From: an uncultured Pelagibacteraceae bacterium
Lineage (GTDB): Bacteria; Pseudomonadota; Alphaproteobacteria; Pelagibacterales; Pelagibacteraceae
NCBI GenBank assembly: GCA_902550285.1
Contig: CACCYQ010000001.1
Location: 39,617 to 103,616, forward strand
Direction: 5' to 3'
Length of the DNA stretch: 64,000 nucleotides
Numbering within the stretch: position 1 is the first letter of the stretch; each line of letters opens with the position of its first letter. The position numbers were made by a program, and so were the translations under genes. A model generated the notes under the pieces. It was given only the letters and a program-made list of their open reading frames with translations, searched no databases and was not told the DNA's origin. Positions 48,512-58,075 of this stretch are shown in pieces.

Positions 48512-48805
48512 TTATAAAACTTTATTCATTTCCCACATTTGAACGCTTTCAATACATTCATCGTAAATAGGTTTTGCAATTGGATTTTGACCAGTAACAA
48601 ATTTTTTCATTTCTTCTTGGTTATGAACTGAGACTTTAAACATAACATAACTTTTGTCTGGCGCTATTGCTGGGACTGTTTTTTCAACATGAGCAATGGT
48701 TTTCCTTACTCCCATTCCTTCATCTGATTGCATCCATCCCATGAATTTTTCAAATTTCCCTTCACCAGATTTAAATTTTGCTAGTGCAAGCATTTCTTTT
48801 TCCAT
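48512..48805 (-). CDS. Hypothetical small protein
   Basis: ORF with strong RBS (aggaggaa) in operon. Confidence 0.6.
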   Translation of the reverse strand: MEKEMLALAKFKSGEGKFEKFMGWMQSDEGMGVRKTIAHVEKTVPAIAPDKSYVMFKVSVHNQEEMKKFVTGQNPIAKPIYDECIESVQMWEMNKVL

Positions 48806-48910
48806 ATTTTCCTCCTAATTTTTTAGTTTATTTAGAATAAAAGATTATTGTAACAACTTTATTACAAAGCTGCCATGTGAAATTTTGTGAACACTCTGAA
48901 GTTGCAAAGA

Positions 48911-49603
48911 TTATATTTGATTTAGCGTTAAACCTTTTAAATTAGCTGGAACAGCTACATCCATCATTTTAGGATTTGCTAAATTAAGATTATTCATAAT
49001 TTCAGCGTATTGTTCTTTTGAACTTACTTGAAGGCGTGGATTATTATTTTTTTCACTTTCAATAGTTGAATTTTTTTTTCCATTATAATCATGAGCTGGA
49101 TATACTAACGTTTTTTCAGGTAACTTAAGAAGTCTATTAAATAAAGATTCATAAGCATCATAAGAACTGCCATTTTGAAAATCAGTTCTTCCTGTTCCGT
49201 TTATTAAAAGAGTGTCTCCAGTAAAAACTCTATCATTCATAAAATAGCTATAGGAGCAATCAGTATGACCCGGTGTATAAATTGCTTTAAGTTCGATATT
49301 TTCTACATTTATTTTTTCATTATCTTTTATTTTTAAATCAATTACTTCTGATTTAGATTTTTCACCCATTATTCTGGTACAGCTTGTTCTTTTATGTAAC
49401 TCGTTTAACCCAGTTATATGATCAGCATGTATATGCGTATCTATTACTTTGACTAATTTTAATTCTAATTTTTCTAAAACTTTTATGTACTCATCTGTAT
49501 GTTCAATTACAGGATCTATGATTAAAGCCTCTCGACCTTTTCCACTTGATACAATGTAAGTGTAAGTTGAAGATTTGGTATCAAAAAGTTGTTCAAATAT
49601 CAT
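48911..49603 (-). CDS. MBL-fold persulfide dioxygenase-like protein (ETHE1/Blh-like)
   Basis: 'THIHADHITGLNELHKRT', 'TPGHTDCSYSY', 'TGDTLLINGTGRTDFQNGSS', 'VYPAHDYNG'; internal Met preferred. Confidence 0.85.
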   Translation of the reverse strand: MIFEQLFDTKSSTYTYIVSSGKGREALIIDPVIEHTDEYIKVLEKLELKLVKVIDTHIHADHITGLNELHKRTSCTRIMGEKSKSEVIDLKIKDNEKINVENIELKAIYTPGHTDCSYSYFMNDRVFTGDTLLINGTGRTDFQNGSSYDAYESLFNRLLKLPEKTLVYPAHDYNGKKNSTIESEKNNNPRLQVSSKEQYAEIMNNLNLANPKMMDVAVPANLKGLTLNQI

Positions 49604-49626
49604 ATATATCAAAACAATATAAAAAA

Positions 49627-49655
49627 TTGCATAGCAAATCAATCTTGCTTATAAT
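49627..49655 (+). promoter_or_regulatory. Sigma70-like promoter of peroxiredoxin gene
   Basis: TTGCAT-N17-TATAAT, 32 bp upstream of ATG 49687. Confidence 0.55.
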
Positions 49656-49686
49656 AATTCTAAAAAACATTAAAGAGAGGAAAAAA

Positions 49687-50349
49687 ATGACTTTAAAAAT
49701 AAATAGTGTAGCTCCAGATTTTAAAGCTAGCACTCAAGAAGGTGATATCTCATTTCATGAGTGGTTAGGTGATAGCTGGGGAGTTTTATTTTCACATCCA
49801 AAAGATTTTACACCAGTTTGTACAACTGAGTTAGGTACATTGGCAAAAATGAAACCAGACTTTGATTCAAGAAACGTGAAAGTAATTGGTCTAAGTGTTG
49901 ACCCTGTTTCTGATCACGTAAAATGGTTAGAAGATATTAAAGATGTTTGTGGAATGAAGCCTACTTATCCAATTATAGCAGATGAGAAATTAGAAGTTGC
50001 AAAACTTTACAATATGCTTGAAGGAGACGTGGGAACTACATCAATGGGCAGAACTGCAGTAGATAATGAAACAGTAAGAACTGTTTATGTTATCAGACCA
50101 GATAAAAGAATTGGTTTATTCTTAACTTATCCAATGACAACTGGAAGAAACTTTCAAGAGATATTGAGAGCAATAGACTCTATGCAAAGAACAGCAAAAC
50201 ATAAAATTGCTACACCAGCTGATTGGAAGCCAGGAGAAAAAGTAATTATTGTTCCTAAAGTTACAAATGAGGAAGCAAAAAAAATATATCCTGATGGATG
50301 GGAAACAATAAAACCATATTTAAGAAAAGTTCCAGATCCGCAAAAGTAA
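49687..50349 (+). CDS. 1-Cys-type peroxiredoxin
   Basis: 'HPKDFTPVCTTELGTLAK', 'YPMTTGRNFQEILRAIDSMQ'; RBS gagagg; listed start 49546 lacks support. Confidence 0.92.
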   Translation: MTLKINSVAPDFKASTQEGDISFHEWLGDSWGVLFSHPKDFTPVCTTELGTLAKMKPDFDSRNVKVIGLSVDPVSDHVKWLEDIKDVCGMKPTYPIIADEKLEVAKLYNMLEGDVGTTSMGRTAVDNETVRTVYVIRPDKRIGLFLTYPMTTGRNFQEILRAIDSMQRTAKHKIATPADWKPGEKVIIVPKVTNEEAKKIYPDGWETIKPYLRKVPDPQK

Positions 50350-50350
50350 T

Positions 50351-51004
50351 TTGGATACCAAGGTATTAAACCAACAATCTCAGCATTGGGAAAAAAATTT
50401 CTCAAGTAAGCCTGAGATGTTCGGTTTAGATCCAAGCGAGCCCGCAAAGAAATCGTTAAAATTATTTCAAGAAAAAAAAATAAATAAAATCGTTGAGCTA
50501 GGAGCGGGCCTAGGTAGAGATACAATATTTTTTGCTAAAAATTCAATTCATGTAAATGCTTTAGATTATAGCGGTTCAGGAATTAAAATTATTAATGAAA
50601 AAGCTGAAAAACAAAATTTATCAAAATATATTTCTACTAAAATATTTGATGTAAGAAAAAAATTACCCTTCGAAGACAATTCAATTGAAGCTTGTTTTTC
50701 TCATATGCTTTATTGCATGGCTTTAACGTTAAATGAGTTAGAAAATTTAAATAATGAAATTTACAGAATATTAAAACCAAATGGTATTAATATTTATACC
50801 GTTAGACATACTAATGATGGTGATTATAAAAAAGGTATACACAGAGGCGAAGATCTTTATGAAAATGATGGATTTATAGTTCATTTTTTTTCAAAAGAAA
50901 AAGTTAATAGTTTATTAAATGGTTTCCAAAATTTAAAACTTGAAAACTTTGAAGAAGGTAAATTTCCTAGAAAATTATTTTTTGTTTGTAATAAAAAAAA
51001 TTAA
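50351..51004 (+). CDS. Class I SAM-dependent methyltransferase
   Basis: 'IVELGAGLGRDTIFFAKN', 'CFSHMLYCMALTLNELENLNNEIYRILKPNG'; TTG start. Confidence 0.82.
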   Translation: MDTKVLNQQSQHWEKNFSSKPEMFGLDPSEPAKKSLKLFQEKKINKIVELGAGLGRDTIFFAKNSIHVNALDYSGSGIKIINEKAEKQNLSKYISTKIFDVRKKLPFEDNSIEACFSHMLYCMALTLNELENLNNEIYRILKPNGINIYTVRHTNDGDYKKGIHRGEDLYENDGFIVHFFSKEKVNSLLNGFQNLKLENFEEGKFPRKLFFVCNKKN

Positions 51005-51005
51005 A

Positions 51006-51704
51006 TTATTGTTTTCTATATTTTTTCATAGAAACATTAGCAAGCAGTAAATTTGGATCTATAAATATCTTAGATTCTTTAATTTTTTTAAATGATTTAT
51101 ATGCAAAAATTGCAACCGGCAGTTCAGTACAACCTAATATTATTTTTTTACATTTTTGATTAATTAAATTTTTAACAGCAGGTCTAATAGTTTTTTCTGC
51201 TTCTCTAACTTTACCCATTTTGACATATTTGATTGCTTTATTTACGCTGTTTTTTTGTAGCGAATTTTTTGGACTTATTAGGTTAAAATTTTTATTAAAA
51301 TACTTACTATAAACACCCGTTTTCAGTGTAGCTTCAGTGCAAAGAATTCCTATCTTTGTATTTTTTTTACATCTTCTTTTAGTATGTAAATAAACTTCTT
51401 TCGGCATACTTAAGATTGGAATTTTAATTTTTTTTTGTAAATCATCGTACCAATAATGAGCAGTATTACAGGGCATAACTATAAATTTACATTTATTTTT
51501 TTGAAGAAGGTGACAACCTTTAATTAAACTATTTAGAACATTATAATATTTCTTTATGTTTTCAGGTCTTCTTGGGATATTTGATTTATTATATAAAATA
51601 AATAGAGGATACTTCTGATCTGTTTTGCCTCTATTTATAACCGTAAGTTTATTGCAAAAGTCAAGACCTGCTTGTGTACCCATTCCACCTAAAATACCAA
51701 TCAT
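51006..51704 (-). CDS. Aspartate/glutamate racemase family protein
   Basis: 'IGILGGMGTQAGLDFCNKL', 'VMPCNTAHYWYDDL', 'ILGCTELPV'. Confidence 0.9.
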   Translation of the reverse strand: MIGILGGMGTQAGLDFCNKLTVINRGKTDQKYPLFILYNKSNIPRRPENIKKYYNVLNSLIKGCHLLQKNKCKFIVMPCNTAHYWYDDLQKKIKIPILSMPKEVYLHTKRRCKKNTKIGILCTEATLKTGVYSKYFNKNFNLISPKNSLQKNSVNKAIKYVKMGKVREAEKTIRPAVKNLINQKCKKIILGCTELPVAIFAYKSFKKIKESKIFIDPNLLLANVSMKKYRKQ

Positions 51705-51764
51705 AATTATTTAAATTTATAAAATTTTTGTAACAATAATTTTTTAATCAATTATTATCAATTT

Positions 51765-52520
51765 ATGCAAGAGATATATGTTGATGATATTGGCACAGGC
51801 TTTCCATTAGTTTTAGTTCATGGATTTCTTGGATCTTCAGCAATGTGGGGCCCTCAAAAAGAATTTTTTAGTAAATATTATAGGGTTATTGCACCAGCAC
51901 TACCTGGTTTTGGGGAAAGTAAAAAAATTAAATCATTGAATAGTATAAATGCTATGGCTGAAACAGTTTTAAAAATATTGGAAAAAAAAAAAATAAAAAA
52001 ATTTAATTTAATGGGTCATTCCATGGGAGGCATGATTGTGCAGGAAATGGTAAATCTTTCAGGTGAAAAGGTAAATAAATTAATATGTTATGCAACTGGG
52101 TCAATAGGAGATATTCCTGAAAGATTTGAGACAATAGATGTGTCGCTTGAAAAATTAAAAGAAAATGGCATAGAGAAAACATCTAATAGAATTTCAAAAA
52201 AATGGTTTGTAGATGGTGATAAAGCAAAATATTTTTTTTTATGTGATAATGCAAATAAAGCAACTTCAGAAGAGGCTGCAGAAAATGCATTAAAAGCTTT
52301 AAAAAACTGGAGGGGATTAGAAAATTTAAAAAATATTAAAAATGAGACATTAATAATTTGGGGTGATAAAGATACCGCATATAGTTTCGATCAAGTTGAC
52401 ACTTTAAATAAAAATATACCAAATAGTAAAATTGCAATAATAAAAAATTGCTCGCACAATGTTCATCTTGAAATTCCAAAAAAATTTAATGAAATAGTAA
52501 AAATTTTTCTAGATAATTAA
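51765..52520 (+). CDS. Alpha/beta hydrolase
   Basis: 'LVHGFLGSSAMWGPQ', 'LMGHSMGGMIVQEM', 'CSHNVHLEIP'. Confidence 0.88.
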   Translation: MQEIYVDDIGTGFPLVLVHGFLGSSAMWGPQKEFFSKYYRVIAPALPGFGESKKIKSLNSINAMAETVLKILEKKKIKKFNLMGHSMGGMIVQEMVNLSGEKVNKLICYATGSIGDIPERFETIDVSLEKLKENGIEKTSNRISKKWFVDGDKAKYFFLCDNANKATSEEAAENALKALKNWRGLENLKNIKNETLIIWGDKDTAYSFDQVDTLNKNIPNSKIAIIKNCSHNVHLEIPKKFNEIVKIFLDN

Positions 52521-52523
52521 ATA

Positions 52524-53138
52524 ATGAACTATCTAATTTTAGGTTTCGTAACTGGATTAAGTTTAATTTTAGCGATAGGAGCTCAAAATATATTTGTTAT
52601 TGAGCAAGGTTTAAAGAAGCAATATGTATTTTTAGTTTGTTTAATTTGTGCTGTATCAGATTTAATTTTAATATTCATAGGTATTTTTTTATTTGAATAT
52701 TTTAAAAATTTATTTACCAATAATATTGAACTAATATTTAATATCCTTTTATTTATTTTTTTAATTTATTTTATTATTAGCAAATTAAGATTTAAATACG
52801 AAAATTTAGATCTAAATTTAAAAGAAAATAAAATATCTTTAAAAAATGTTGTGGTAAAAACCTTAGGTTTTACATATCTAAATCCACACGTTTATTCAGA
52901 TACAGTTTTTTTTCTTGGAAATTTTTCTAAGAATTTTTTAATTACACAAAAATATTTCTTTGGAATTGGTGCTTCAATAGCTTCTTTTTTATTTTTTTTC
53001 TTTCTTGGTTACTTATCTAAATTTTCATCAAAGTACTTACAAAATATTAAGGCTTGGAAAACTATAAATTTGTTTATAATTATATTTATGAGCGTATTAG
53101 CCTTATTTGTTTTAAAAGATATTTTAAATTTTATTTAA
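52524..53138 (+). CDS. LysE-family amino acid exporter
   Basis: 'GLSLILAIGAQNIFVIEQGLKK', 'FTYLNPHVYSDTVFFLG'. Confidence 0.88.
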   Translation: MNYLILGFVTGLSLILAIGAQNIFVIEQGLKKQYVFLVCLICAVSDLILIFIGIFLFEYFKNLFTNNIELIFNILLFIFLIYFIISKLRFKYENLDLNLKENKISLKNVVVKTLGFTYLNPHVYSDTVFFLGNFSKNFLITQKYFFGIGASIASFLFFFFLGYLSKFSSKYLQNIKAWKTINLFIIIFMSVLALFVLKDILNFI

Positions 53139-53240
53139 TATCAAAGTGTGGCAAGTTGTTACACTTCATCTTATTGATAATTTTTATTCTGTAACTATAT
53201 GCTTAACATGAATTACACAGACACACATATTATATAGCAA

Positions 53241-53663
53241 ATGAAATATTTTTATTTTTTTATATTTTTTATTTGTTCATTTGCGTCAAATGCTGCAGAT
53301 GTCACAGTCGAAATGCTTAATAGATCTGGCAAAGAAAGCATGGTTTATTCAGAGAAGATTGTCAGAATTAATGTTGGAGATACAGTTTTTTGGAAAGCTA
53401 CTGATAAAGGCCATAATGTTGAATTTATTAAGGGTGGTGTGCCAGAAGGAGTTGATAAGTTTAAATCAAAATATAATAAAGATGTAGATTATAAATTTAC
53501 TATTCCAGGTATATACGCTTATTGGTGTACTCCGCATAAAAGCATGGGAATGATAGGATTTGTGGTTGTAGGTGATGACAAATCTAACCTAGATGCAATT
53601 AAAAGCATAAGATTTTCTGCAAAATCAAAAAAAATTGCGCCAGATTTAATTAATAGTCTTTAA
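53241..53663 (+). CDS. Pseudoazurin-like cupredoxin
   Basis: Signal peptide; 'DVTVEMLNRSGKESMVYS', 'GHNVEFI', 'GIYAYWCTPHKSMGMIGFVVVGD' (H, C, H, M). Confidence 0.9.
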   Translation: MKYFYFFIFFICSFASNAADVTVEMLNRSGKESMVYSEKIVRINVGDTVFWKATDKGHNVEFIKGGVPEGVDKFKSKYNKDVDYKFTIPGIYAYWCTPHKSMGMIGFVVVGDDKSNLDAIKSIRFSAKSKKIAPDLINSL

Positions 53664-53667
53664 TTAA

Positions 53668-54957
53668 CTACTTATTTGAAAATCCATACTTTCTAAGTCT
53701 TATATCTCCTGTTCGTGCATGAGCTTCCATTCCTTCGTATCTTGAAATTCTAGCTGCGGCGGCTCCAACTTCTTTAGTAGATTCTTTAGTCATTCTTTGA
53801 AAACTTAAAGTTTTAATAAATTTACCTACAAACAATCCACCCGTATATCTGCCGGCACCTTTTGTAGGAAGAATGTGATTTGTGCCAGAACATTTGTCTC
53901 CATAAGCAACTGTAGTTTCTTCTCCTATAAATAAAGAACCGTAGTTTTTTAATCTATCGTGAAACCACTTTAAATTTTTTGTTTGTACCTCTAAGTGTTC
54001 TGGAGCATATTCATCACTAATTTTTGCCATTTCTTCATCAGTTTCACAAAGCACAACTTCACCAAAATCTCTCCATGCATCCCCAGCACTTTGTTTTGGA
54101 AGCTCTGGTAAATCTGCAATTAATTCTGGCACTCTTTTTATTACTTCATCTGCTAATTTTTTACTTGTTGTAAATAACCAAGCAGGTGAGTTGTAGCCAT
54201 GTTCAGCTTGACCAACTAGATCAACAGCAACTATTTCTGGATCAGCAGTCTCATCAGCTATCACTGCTATTTCTGTAGGTCCAGCAAACAAGTCAATTCC
54301 AACTTTTCCAAATAAAATTCTTTTTGCTTCTGCAACAAATTGATTACCTGGTCCAACCAAAATATCTGCAGGTGCATTTCCAAACAAACCATTTGTCATT
54401 GCAGCAATAGCTTGAACTCCTCCAAGATTCATAATTACATCGGCACCACATAAATCTGCTGTATATACGATTGAAGGATGAACACCCACATCAGGTTTTG
54501 GAGAGCTACATACCAATATATTTTTTACTCCTGCAACTTTTGCTGTAGTCACACTCATTACTGCTGATGCTATATGAGCGTATCTCCCAGCTGGAACATA
54601 GCATCCAGCCGTATTAACAGGGATTAATTTCTGACCTGCATAGAGACCATTTGATAATTCTACTTCAAAGTCTTGGCCATAATTTTTTAGTTGTGCTTCA
54701 GCAAATTTTCTAACTCTTTCATGTGAAAACTGAATATCATCTTTAGTTTTTTGATCTAAATTTTTTTTTATTTCCTCTATTTTTTCCTTTGAAACTATTA
54801 TTTCACCTTCATACTTATCAAATTTTTTACCTAGAGCCTTACATCCTTCTTCTTTTGTTTTTTCTATATCTTTTAAAATATTTTCTACAATTTCTCTTGT
54901 CTTACTATCATCGGTCGATGAAGTTTTTGGTGATTTTTTTAAATATTTAATAGCCAT
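53668..54957 (-). CDS. Histidinol dehydrogenase family, HpsN (sulfopropanediol dehydrogenase)-like
   Basis: 'PVNTAGCYVPAGRYAHIASAVM', 'VGPGNQFVAEAKRILFGKVGIDLFAGPTE', 'QAEHGYNSPAWL', 'SGTNHILPT'. Confidence 0.8.
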   Translation of the reverse strand: MAIKYLKKSPKTSSTDDSKTREIVENILKDIEKTKEEGCKALGKKFDKYEGEIIVSKEKIEEIKKNLDQKTKDDIQFSHERVRKFAEAQLKNYGQDFEVELSNGLYAGQKLIPVNTAGCYVPAGRYAHIASAVMSVTTAKVAGVKNILVCSSPKPDVGVHPSIVYTADLCGADVIMNLGGVQAIAAMTNGLFGNAPADILVGPGNQFVAEAKRILFGKVGIDLFAGPTEIAVIADETADPEIVAVDLVGQAEHGYNSPAWLFTTSKKLADEVIKRVPELIADLPELPKQSAGDAWRDFGEVVLCETDEEMAKISDEYAPEHLEVQTKNLKWFHDRLKNYGSLFIGEETTVAYGDKCSGTNHILPTKGAGRYTGGLFVGKFIKTLSFQRMTKESTKEVGAAAARISRYEGMEAHARTGDIRLRKYGFSNK

Positions 54958-54983
54958 AATTCTTAAAATCTTTAAAGCATAAA

Positions 54984-55895
54984 TTAATCTAATGCAACTA
55001 CAGCAGCTGCCATAGAAGCTAATCTTGCTGGTGCCTCATCTGATCTACTAGTAATTACAACGGGGACCTTACCTCCAACTACAACACCTGCGGCACAGGC
55101 ACCCATAAAATATATCATCATTTTTACCAAGCCATTTCCAGATTCAATATTTGGAACGAGTAACACATCAGCTTGACCTGCTACTATATTTTTAATTCCT
55201 TTAATTGCTGCAGATTTTTTTGAAATGCTATTATCAAATGCTAAGGGACCAAATACATCGGCATTTATTTTTTCTTTTAGTGCTAATTCAGTAATTTCTT
55301 TAGCATCTATTGAACTTTGGACACTATCTAGTACTTCTTCAGTAGCTGATAAAATAGCAACTTTTGGTCTTTCAATTCCAATTCTATTACAAAAATTTAT
55401 AACATTTTTTAAAATATGAATTTTAGTTTTAACGTTTGGTAAAACGTTAAGTGCTCCATCAGTTATTATTAATGGTTTGTCTTCTTTATCTAATGTCATG
55501 TGCCAGATATGACTTAATCTCGTTTTTCCCATTAAATTATATTCTTTTTTTATTACTTCTTTCATTAAGACATCGGTATGAATGTGGCCTTTGACTATAA
55601 TTTTAATTTTACCTTTCGAAGCAAGTTGAGCAGCTATTTTTGCTGTACTATTTTCATCTGGTTCATTAACAATTTGATACTTTGAAATATCAAACTTTAG
55701 ATCCTGAGCACACTTTTCTATTTCTTCTTTATTTCCTATAAAAGTTGGAACTATTAGATTTTCCTTTACTGCATCCATAACTGATAGCATTGGCAAAGGT
55801 TTTCCAGCATTAACTATACCAGCAGCTACACCTTTTTTTTCATGAGCAACATCTAAAAGATTATTTGGGCAAATAGTTTCTTTATCTGAAATCAT
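54984..55895 (-). CDS. Phosphate acetyl/butyryltransferase-like protein
   Basis: 'VKGHIHTDVLMKEV', 'IITDGALNVLP', 'ADVLLVPNIESGNGLVKMM'. Confidence 0.82.
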   Translation of the reverse strand: MISDKETICPNNLLDVAHEKKGVAAGIVNAGKPLPMLSVMDAVKENLIVPTFIGNKEEIEKCAQDLKFDISKYQIVNEPDENSTAKIAAQLASKGKIKIIVKGHIHTDVLMKEVIKKEYNLMGKTRLSHIWHMTLDKEDKPLIITDGALNVLPNVKTKIHILKNVINFCNRIGIERPKVAILSATEEVLDSVQSSIDAKEITELALKEKINADVFGPLAFDNSISKKSAAIKGIKNIVAGQADVLLVPNIESGNGLVKMMIYFMGACAAGVVVGGKVPVVITSRSDEAPARLASMAAAVVALD

Positions 55896-56891
55896 TTAAT
55901 TGTTCCAAAAAGGACAGTTACTAGTAGCTAATAAATTTTTTTTTAAATTATCTGTTAATTTAAGAGTTGTAATAGACATGCCCGCCATTTCCATTGAAGT
56001 TGCATATCTTCCAACATAAGTTTTAATATTGTTTATTTTTGAAGAAGATAAATTTTCATTAACTCTTTTTGATACAATATACAACTCTTCTAGCGGCGTG
56101 GCTCCTAAGCTATTAATCATTATTGCAATGTTATCATTAGCAGTTAATTTTGAGTCTATAATTATTCTTTTATAAAGATCATCGACTAATTCATTAGCAG
56201 GTTTTAATTTTTCTCTTTTTATTCCAGGTTCTCCGTGTATACCCATTCCTATTTCTATTTCATCATCATTAATTTCAAAGGTGGGCTTTCCTGCTTCTGG
56301 TAATATACAGGGAGATAGAGCAACACCAAGAGTTCTGATGTTGGTGTTTGCTTCACTCGCAGTATTAAAAACTTCCTCTAACGACGCACCTGATTCTGCG
56401 ATAGCTCCTGCGATTTTAAAAACAAAAATCATACCAGCTATACCTCTTCTTTTAGATTTTTCTTCAACACTTGCACTTGCAATATCATCTGCAACAATTA
56501 TCTTTTTTGTTTTTATACCTTCAGCTTCAACCATTTCACAAGCCATTTCAAAATTCATTACATCTCCGCCATAGTTACCTATGATACACAAAACACCATT
56601 TCCGTTATCTGCATTTTTAATTGCTGAAACCATTTGTTCAACAGAAGGAGAAGCGAAAACAGATCCTATTGCACATGCATCTAAAAAACCTGTACCCACA
56701 TATCCTGTAAATACAGGAAGATGACCAGAACCACCACCAGTAACTATACCAACTTTTTTTGATGCTTTTTTTGCTCTTGTTATAACTCTACCATTATCTT
56801 TTGCTAAGGCATAAACATCAGGGTGAGATTTTATAAGTCCATCAATAGACTCTTCAACAAAATCACCAGGTTTATTGATTATTTTTTTCAC
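55896..56891 (-). CDS. dhaK: Dihydroxyacetone kinase subunit DhaK-like
   Basis: 'GGGSGHLPVFTGYVGTGFLDACAIGSVFASPS', 'NYGGDVMNFEMA', 'GIHGEPG' with active His. Confidence 0.9.
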   Translation of the reverse strand: MKKIINKPGDFVEESIDGLIKSHPDVYALAKDNGRVITRAKKASKKVGIVTGGGSGHLPVFTGYVGTGFLDACAIGSVFASPSVEQMVSAIKNADNGNGVLCIIGNYGGDVMNFEMACEMVEAEGIKTKKIIVADDIASASVEEKSKRRGIAGMIFVFKIAGAIAESGASLEEVFNTASEANTNIRTLGVALSPCILPEAGKPTFEINDDEIEIGMGIHGEPGIKREKLKPANELVDDLYKRIIIDSKLTANDNIAIMINSLGATPLEELYIVSKRVNENLSSSKINNIKTYVGRYATSMEMAGMSITTLKLTDNLKKNLLATSNCPFWNN

Positions 56892-56935
56892 GACTATTTT
56901 TATATTTTAGTTTTTAAACTATATATACTATTAAA

Positions 56936-58075
56936 ATGATAAAACCATTTAAAGTAGATATATCAGATAAATATTTGCAAAATATATATTCCAAAGTGAA
57001 AAATTACCCATGGCATGAGATGCCAGATGACGGCGGATGGTCTTATGGAACTAATTTAGATTATATGAAAGAGATTTCAAATTATTGGGTTGAAAAATTT
57101 GATTGGAGGAAAACTGAGAAAAAAATTAATAATTTCAAAAATTTTAAATCAAAAATAGAAGGAATTGATATTCATTTTATTCATGAAAAAGGAAGCGGCT
57201 CAAATCCAAGACCTCTGTTATTAAGTCATGGTTGGCCAGGATCAATAATTGAGTTTTTAAATATTATAGATCAACTTGCGCATCCAGAAAAATTTGGAGG
57301 CAATGTAGAAGATTCCTTTGATGTAATTGTGCCATCATTACCAGGATTTGGATTTTCTGGAAGACCATCAAAACCGATTGGTCCAAGAAAAATGGCATCA
57401 ATTTTTAACTTATTAATGACAAATGAACTTGGATACAAAAAATATATAGCCCAAGGAGGTGATTTTGGTGGAACGATTGCAACTTGGCTTGCGTACGATT
57501 ACCCAAAATCATGCGAAGCGATCCATATAAATATATTAATTGTTAGACATCCTGACGGACCACAAACTAAAGAAGAAAAAGAATGGGAAGAAAGATTTGA
57601 AAAAGACCAGATTGAAGAAAATGGATACAGAACTCAACAAGGTACTAAACCCCAAACGCTAAGTTATGCAATGATGGATAGTCCAATTGGTGTTGCTGCG
57701 TGGATTATAGAAAAAATGCGTGGTTGGTCTGATATTAAAAATGGTGACATTGAAAGTGTTCATTCAAAAGATACACTTTTATCAAATATAATGGTTTATT
57801 TGGTTACTAAAACTTTTAATACAGCTTCTTGGATTTACTATGGAAGAAGAGAAGAAGGAGGAAGATATTTACCAAAAGAAAATTTACCTATCAAAGTTCC
57901 AACGGCAGTAGCTTTATTTCCAAAAGAATATTTAGAATGGGCACCAAGATCTTATGTTGAAAGAATTTATAACATTAAAAGATGGACTAAAATGTCAAAA
58001 GGGGGACATTTTGCAGCTTTAGAACAGCCTGATTTATTAGTTAAAGATATTAGAGAATTTTCAAACAATTTATGA
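56936..58075 (+). CDS. Epoxide hydrolase (EHN + alpha/beta hydrolase)
   Basis: 'DDGGWSYGTNLDYMKEISNYWVEKFDWRK', 'LSHGWPGSIIEFLNII', 'AQGGDFGGTIATWLA', 'GGHFAALEQPD'. Confidence 0.9.
   Translation: MIKPFKVDISDKYLQNIYSKVKNYPWHEMPDDGGWSYGTNLDYMKEISNYWVEKFDWRKTEKKINNFKNFKSKIEGIDIHFIHEKGSGSNPRPLLLSHGWPGSIIEFLNIIDQLAHPEKFGGNVEDSFDVIVPSLPGFGFSGRPSKPIGPRKMASIFNLLMTNELGYKKYIAQGGDFGGTIATWLAYDYPKSCEAIHINILIVRHPDGPQTKEEKEWEERFEKDQIEENGYRTQQGTKPQTLSYAMMDSPIGVAAWIIEKMRGWSDIKNGDIESVHSKDTLLSNIMVYLVTKTFNTASWIYYGRREEGGRYLPKENLPIKVPTAVALFPKEYLEWAPRSYVERIYNIKRWTKMSKGGHFAALEQPDLLVKDIREFSNNL

Noticed and set aside
50154-50525. 123-aa minus-strand ORF
   Set aside because: Spans the peroxiredoxin 3' end and methyltransferase 5' end on the opposite strand; no RBS or motif
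10507-51736. TTGTAACAA motif in intergenic DNA at 10507, 48848 and 51728 as a possible regulator site
   Set aside because: Roughly two occurrences are expected by chance in 64 kb of AT-rich sequence; three is not convincing
56281-56574. 97-aa plus-strand ORF
   Set aside because: Antisense to dhaK, which has strong family motifs
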